Shown: positions 60,273 to 64,000 of the stretch, in pieces
Position numbering within the stretch: the first letter of the stretch is position 1
Layout: each line of letters opens with the position of its first letter
The notes under the pieces: generated by a model
Told to the model about the DNA's origin: nothing
The model's input: the letters and a program-made list of their open reading frames with translations, nothing else
Databases searched by the model: none
Assembly: GCF_001691555.1 (NCBI RefSeq)
Contig: NZ_MAYN01000008.1
Location: 452,617 to 516,616 of the forward strand
DNA length: 64,000 bases
Direction of reading: 5' to 3'
Origin: Pantoea eucrina
GTDB taxonomy: Bacteria; Pseudomonadota; Gammaproteobacteria; Enterobacterales; Enterobacteriaceae
Program-made: the position numbers and the translations under genes

Positions 60273-61214
60273 ATGGCTTTGAACAGAATTGCTTATGCTT
60301 ACTACGATCCCAATTGGGATAAAATACAGCAGCCTATAGCGCTATTAGTACGTACTGCTATTGAGCCAATGGATTACTTGGCCCATATGAAAGGGCATCT
60401 ACATTGCCCTTCATGCTATGAGCCTCTGACTCGAGTTCCTAACGATCCTGCTGTAGCAGTTATGGCAAATGGCAGAGAAGCTTTGTTCCGTCACTTTCCT
60501 GATGAAGATGCTCCATACTGTCGTCTTAGAAGTAGTCAAATGTCTGGGAAAAAGTATAACTCTGAAGAAGAAGCAAGACAGGCTGTTGAAGATCAGGATT
60601 TAGTTATCATCAGTGGGTTCATGCAGGAAAGACCAGAGAATCAACCAAGAGCAGATTTTGACGGCGAACATGAACCACTAGAAACAGAATTCGAAAGTGA
60701 GAATGGTCCAGAAGTCGCAGTGCCCGTTTCAAGGCACGATGGTGAAACCTTTAAACTTCCTAGTAAAGTAACTAGTGTCCAATCTCTATGCACTAATTTT
60801 AGACACAACTATCATAGAGACATTCATATAGTTGTTGAAGATAAAGTATTGAGATACGTTTTAGACGTTGATTTACAAGATGCTGCTGAAATTGATGATG
60901 TAACTGATGAACCAAAATTTTATTTTGGGCAAATAATTCGCATTAGACGATTTGATTTAACCTCTCACGTTTTTCTGAGACATCCTCACTTACCCGGCAA
61001 TGTTGATTTCAGAATCTCGGCTAATAACAATGATTTGGATGCGCGAGGTATAACAGCGGAGAACTCATTGCGAAGAATAATGATATTCTATGGAGTTATA
61101 GCAGAAATTGGTGCTGGATATTGGTCTCCAAACAAAAAATGGGGGGAAATAGCTTTATTGCCAAGGCAATACGAAGACTTTCTTAAAGCTAACTACCAAA
61201 AAAAAGAACAGTGA
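60273..61214 (+). CDS. Unknown protein with CoiA-like N-terminal Cys/His cluster
   Basis: 313 residues from ATG 60273, with a perfect AAGGAGGTGA ahead. The N-terminal part carries HCPSCYEPL (Cys45, Cys48), LFRHFP (His74) and PYC (Cys83), a spacing that recalls the zinc-binding N-terminus of competence/CoiA-like proteins, where such a knuckle precedes a nuclease domain. The middle (about 115-165) is acidic and likely disordered; the C-terminal half (about 165-313) is predicted mixed alpha/beta and unassigned. No nuclease motif is evident. Its codon use is AT-rich compared with the backbone genes, suggesting transfer. Confidence 0.7.
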   Translation: MALNRIAYAYYDPNWDKIQQPIALLVRTAIEPMDYLAHMKGHLHCPSCYEPLTRVPNDPAVAVMANGREALFRHFPDEDAPYCRLRSSQMSGKKYNSEEEARQAVEDQDLVIISGFMQERPENQPRADFDGEHEPLETEFESENGPEVAVPVSRHDGETFKLPSKVTSVQSLCTNFRHNYHRDIHIVVEDKVLRYVLDVDLQDAAEIDDVTDEPKFYFGQIIRIRRFDLTSHVFLRHPHLPGNVDFRISANNNDLDARGITAENSLRRIMIFYGVIAEIGAGYWSPNKKWGEIALLPRQYEDFLKANYQKKEQ

Positions 61215-61301
61215 AAATTATAATGAATATTAATTTTATAGTTGTCTTTCTATGTCATTGGTTGACTTTTTATAGGTGAAAGCTTAAGGAGAGAAGGTTT
61301 T

Positions 61302-61457
61302 ATGATACAGATTAAGCTTTATTCTATAAAGAGAGATAGAATAACTTACGGCTATATTGAAAGCGATATTTTCGATGATCGCCGTTGGCGTTCCGTTCAT
61401 CCAATTGAGGATGGTAAGTTTACAATGGATATCACAAGCGTTCATCCAGTTCATTGA
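61302..61457 (+). CDS. Short frame, 51 codons, cut off by an insertion sequence
   Basis: Starts at ATG 61302 with AAGGAGAGAAGG just upstream, 87 bp after the previous gene, so probably in the same transcript. The product begins MIQIKLYSIKRDRITYGYIE and is hydrophilic; no family recognised. The stop TGA at 61455-61457 is formed by the first three bases of the IS terminal repeat, so the natural C-terminus is likely lost. Confidence 0.6.
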   Translation: MIQIKLYSIKRDRITYGYIESDIFDDRRWRSVHPIEDGKFTMDITSVHPVH

Positions 61458-61483
61458 CCTGCCCCTAGTATTAGATACAACCT

Positions 61484-62340
61484 TTAGTTAGTAATGTCGG
61501 TGGATTTTTCTTCATGTTTCCCGTTTCGCCAGCCTACTGCAAATTCAGATGGCGTCTAATAATTCAGCGACGAATGAAGTCTGGACTCGTTATAGTCCTG
61601 CCGCCAGTCATTAATGATTTTCCGGGCATGAAGAACATCGCTGAACGAGGACTTATTCAGGTATTCATCCCGAAAGCGACCGTTAAATCTCTCAATAAAT
61701 CCGTTCTGAGTTGGCTTGCTTGGCTGGATTAATCGCAGCTCAACACTATGTTCAAAGGCCCATCGATCCAGCGCGCGGCAGGTAAATTCCGGGCCCTGAT
61801 CGGTTCTTATCGTCGCAGGATATCCACGAAACAGCGCAATGCTGTCCAGAATACGCGCAACTTGAACACCTGCAATCCCGAAAGCGGCGGTGATCGTCAG
61901 ATACTCCTTCGGAAATCATCCACACAGGTCAGGCACTTAATCCGGCGGCTGCTGGCAAGTGCATCCATGACAAAATCCATTGACTATGTCATGTTCGGTG
62001 CATCCGGGCGAAGAAGCTGAAGCCGTTCAGTCGCCAGACCCCTACGGCGGCGCCTGCGTTTTACACCCAAACCGTTAAAGTGATAAATGCGGTAAACCCG
62101 CTTGTGGTTGACGTGAAGGCCCTCCCGGCGCAATAACTGCCAGATGCGCCGGTAACCAAATCGCCGGCGTTCGAGTGCCAGATCTGTGATCCGTAGAGAC
62201 AGTTGCTCGTCAGCGGTCGGACGCTGAGCCGAATAACGGCAGGTTGAAAGTTACAGACCGGCCAGACTGCAGGCACGGCGTTGAGACAGACCCGTTGTCT
62301 CACTCATGACCTCCACGGCTTCCCGCTTCTGGTCTGTCAT
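61484..62340 (-). pseudogene. orfB transposase remnant (DDE integrase)
   Basis: Begins at ATG 62340 and is stopped by TAA at codon 30 (62251-62253). Read through, it continues as a clear IS3-type OrfB: HVNHKRVYRIYHFNGLGVKR, then an amber codon in place of the Trp before SMDFVMDALASSRRIKCLTC, a one-base loss after VDDF, RTDQGPEFTCRALD and ERFNGRFRDEY in the next frame, and another TAG before TPSEFAVGW. The DDE residues remain visible. At least four lesions, so it is long dead. Confidence 0.85.
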
Positions 62341-62602
62341 CAGAACTTTCGGCCTAGAGCTACCTGAAGCGCCTCCTTATCCAGCATGGTTTCAGCGAGC
62401 AGCTTCCTGAGACGAGCATTCTCCTCTTCAAGCGACTTAAGCTGCTTCACTTCGGGAACTTCCATGCCGCCGAACTCCTTGCGCCAGGATAAAAGGTGGC
62501 GTCTAAAATGGCATGCTTGCGGCAGAGTTCCCGGGCTGAAACCCCGGCTTCTGCCTCGCGGAGAATACTAACGATCTGTTCGTCGGAAAATCGCTTCTTC
62601 AT
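62340..62602 (-). pseudogene. orfA transposase remnant (helix-turn-helix)
   Basis: Starts MKKRFSDEQIVSILREAEAG, typical of IS407-group OrfA. After KHAILDATFY one base is lost, so the frame runs into a stop at about 62460; the sequence continues in another frame as WRKEFGGMEVPEVKQLKSLE and a leucine-rich coiled coil to GRKF. It ends overlapping the orfB start. Confidence 0.83.
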
Positions 62603-62673
62603 GAGGATGTCCTCATGTGGCTTATGAAGACATTACTAACATCACGGTGTATTAATCAACGGGGAGCAGGTCA

Positions 62674-62819
62674 ATATGAGGTGCGAGCCTGAAACAGGCC
62701 ACGCATATAAGGTAGGATCGTTACTTTGCTATACCAGATTCCATCTGGCGAAAGATACAAGTAAGCGTTTCTTCGATCTTTATCATCTGTTTCTTTACTT
62801 TTGATCGGGCAGTTTACAT
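62674..62819 (-). pseudogene. N-terminal fragment of a tyrosine integrase, cut by the IS
   Basis: On the - strand, ATG 62819 has GGAGAA 6-11 bases upstream, but the next codon is a stop; one extra base there would give a frame running open into the IS. That frame contains NAYLYLSPDGIWYSKVTILP, which resembles the N-terminal arm region of phage/island tyrosine recombinases. It stops where the IS begins at 62673. Position beside the right attachment repeat is the usual one for an island integrase. Homology is judged by eye over about 30 residues, so the call is moderate. Confidence 0.5.
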
Positions 62820-62828
62820 AGTAAATTC

Positions 62829-62840
62829 TCCAGATGTGGG
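62829..62840 (+). repeat. Copy of the tRNA-Ala upstream leader
   Basis: TCCAGATGTGGG here repeats exactly the 12 bases at 58459-58470 that cover the leader and first three bases of tRNA-Ala copy 2. In the right copy 38 unrelated bases separate it from the repeated tRNA body. Confidence 0.6.
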
Positions 62841-62878
62841 AGAATGCTTTGCATTTAAGCTACTGAATAGTAAGGCAC

Positions 62879-62947
<69 letters not shown>

Positions 62948-63156
62948 AATCTTTGTTGTTATCTGACTCTTTTCCTCTGATTTCCAGTTTCTTCCTGCGT
63001 AACGCTTCTCTGTCAGTTCTGGCTGCAACTCTGCTGTCTGCAACGCACGCTTTATAGCGGCGGCTATTCCGTTTGCGAAAATGAAGGATGCGCAGAAAGC
63101 GCGGAGAAAAGCGGGACGTGTTGCACTGAGGGCAGGCTGGCAGGCACAAGAGAGCA

Positions 63157-63176
63157 GGGCGGGCCGAAGCCCGCCC
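63157..63176 (-). terminator. UUCG-loop hairpin after nupC
   Basis: On the - strand GGGCGGGC-TTCG-GCCCGCCC: an 8-bp perfect stem capped by a stable TTCG tetraloop, 6 bp after the nupC stop. There is no T-run, so it may protect the 3' end rather than terminate by itself. Confidence 0.6.
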
Positions 63177-63182
63177 GGAGAA

Positions 63183-64000
63183 TCAGAACGCGAGTACCAG
63201 ACCGGCAATCGCAGCAGAGAGTACGCTGACCAGCGTAGAGCCGTAGAGCAGCTTCAGACCAAAGCGGGATACCACATTGCCCTGTTCTTCGTGCAGGCCT
63301 TTGATCGCGCCGGCAACAATGCCGATGGATGAGAAGTTAGCGAACGACACCAGGAACACCGAAAGGATGCCCTCAGCGTTCGGTGACAGCTGGCCCGCGA
63401 CTTTCTGCAGATCCATCATCGCCACAAATTCGTTAGAAACCAGTTTGGTAGCCATGATACTGCCAACCTGCAGCGCTTCATGAGCCGGAACACCCATTAC
63501 CCAGGCAAACGGATAGAAGACATAGCCCAGCACACCCTGGAAGCTGATGCCGAAAATCAGGTCAAACAGCGCATTCAGCCCGGAGATCAGGGCGATAAAG
63601 CCAATCAGCATAGCGGCAACGATGATCGCTACTTTAAAACCGGCAAGAATATATTCACCCAGCATCTCAAAGAAGCTCTGACCTTTATGCAGGTCCTGCA
63701 GCTGCAGATCTTCTTCGTTTTCTACGCGGTAAGGGTTGATCAGCGACAGAACAATAAAGGTACTGAACATATTCAGCACCAGTGCGGCGACCACATATTT
63801 CGGCTGCAGCATGGTCATGTAGGCGCCAACAATCGACATCGATACGGTCGACATAGCGGTAGCCGCCATGGTGTACATACGGCGCTGCGACATTTTGCCA
63901 AGAATATCTTTATACGCGATGAAGTTTTCTGACTGTCCCAGAATCAGAGAACTGACGGCGTTGAAAGACTCCAGCTTGCCCATGCCGTTTACTTTTGACA
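63183..64000 (-). CDS. nupC: NupC, nucleoside/proton symporter, N-terminal part outside the window
   Basis: About 272 C-terminal residues are visible; the frame continues past the window edge ([13 protein letters not shown] at the edge matches E. coli NupC). A concentrative nucleoside transporter of the inner membrane importing pyrimidine and adenine nucleosides with protons. Conserved: [16 protein letters not shown] (nucleoside-binding region), [42 protein letters not shown] and [19 protein letters not shown]. Beyond the tRNA-Ala genes, as in E. coli, so the island is a clean insertion in this interval. Confidence 0.93.
   Translation of the reverse strand, partial: SKVNGMGKLESFNAVSSLILGQSENFIAYKDILGKMSQRRMYTMAATAMSTVSMSIVGAYMTMLQPKYVVAALVLNMFSTFIVLSLINPYRVENEEDLQLQDLHKGQSFFEMLGEYILAGFKVAIIVAAMLIGFIALISGLNALFDLIFGISFQGVLGYVFYPFAWVMGVPAHEALQVGSIMATKLVSNEFVAMMDLQKVAGQLSPNAEGILSVFLVSFANFSSIGIVAGAIKGLHEEQGNVVSRFGLKLLYGSTLVSVLSAAIAGLVLAF

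Larger units (their letters stand above)
61455..62673 (-). mobile_element. Decayed IS3-family (IS407/IS1222-like) element
   Basis: 1219 bp bounded by imperfect inverted repeats TGACCTGCCCCTAG (left) and, read inward from the right, TGACCTGCTCCCCG. The two overlapping transposase frames lie on the - strand in orfA-orfB order, typical of the IS3 family; both are broken. No matching 3-4-bp target duplication is seen (TCAT on the left, ATAT on the right), which points to a later deletion at one end. Confidence 0.88.

Noticed and set aside
59012-61457. Toxin-antitoxin pair in the island
   Set aside because: The genes are divergent and large, lack a small antitoxin-like partner or shared operator, and match no family of that kind.

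Overview
The window is a chromosomal segment of a gammaproteobacterium of the order Enterobacterales. Many proteins are close in sequence and length to Escherichia coli counterparts (PerM, Bcp, DapA, PurC, DapE, AcrD, AnsP, TktB, TalA, AmpH, CysPTWA, PtsHI-Crr, ZipA, LigA, GltX, NupC), and most of the E. coli gene order around gcvR-dapA-purC-dapE-acrD and cysPTWAM-crr-ptsIH-cysK-zipA-ligA-gltX-nupC is kept. The fairly GC-rich backbone, the absence of narQ/aegA and maeB from their usual places, the palindromic intergenic repeats and an IS1222-like element suggest the Pantoea/Erwinia group. That genus-level guess is inference, not read from a marker gene.

Layout. 1-4.1 kb: two tandem DsrE-family genes (the first cut by the window edge), a membrane diguanylate cyclase and perM. 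4.1-14.4 kb: bcp, gcvR, dapA-bamC, purC, ypfJ-tmcA, ypfH, a tandem palindromic repeat, then ypfN-dapE-yffB and the 19-codon gene ypfM. 14.4-20.3 kb: the RND pump acrD, the asparagine permease ansP and nudK. 20.4-28.3 kb: an accessory sugar operon with a DeoR-type regulator, a periplasmic binding protein, a fused two-domain ATPase, two permeases, an allulose-6-phosphate epimerase-like protein, a ROK kinase and a PfkB kinase. 28.8-38.3 kb: a DUF1176 protein, ampH, tktB-talA, a GC-rich gene-free kilobase with an inverted 49-bp repeat, hemF, amiA, ypeA and yfeY. 38.5-48.3 kb: sulfur assimilation (cysPTWA, cysM, cysK, cysZ) interleaved with the PTS core (crr, ptsI, ptsH). 48.5-58.0 kb: zipA, ligA, ypeB, yfeH/yfeR, a FlxA-like gene, a second palindromic repeat cluster, the tRNA-Val x3/tRNA-Lys operon, gltX, yfeC and an FNT-family channel. 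58.3-62.9 kb: two tRNA-Ala(GGC) genes and a small AT-rich island inserted at the second one. The window ends in nupC, which is cut by the edge.

The least explained parts are the tRNA-Ala island and the sugar operon. The island is bounded by a 69-bp direct repeat of the tRNA 3' part. It carries an HNH-nuclease-like protein, a protein with a CoiA-like Cys/His cluster, a 51-codon reading frame that ends exactly at an insertion sequence, a decayed IS3-family element, and what looks like the beheaded N-terminus of a tyrosine integrase next to the right attachment site. Loss of the integrase would leave the island fixed in place. The sugar operon resembles an allose/allulose route with an extra kinase and no isomerase of its own, so its substrate is open.

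All calls come from reading the sequence and from recall of known families. No database search was run.
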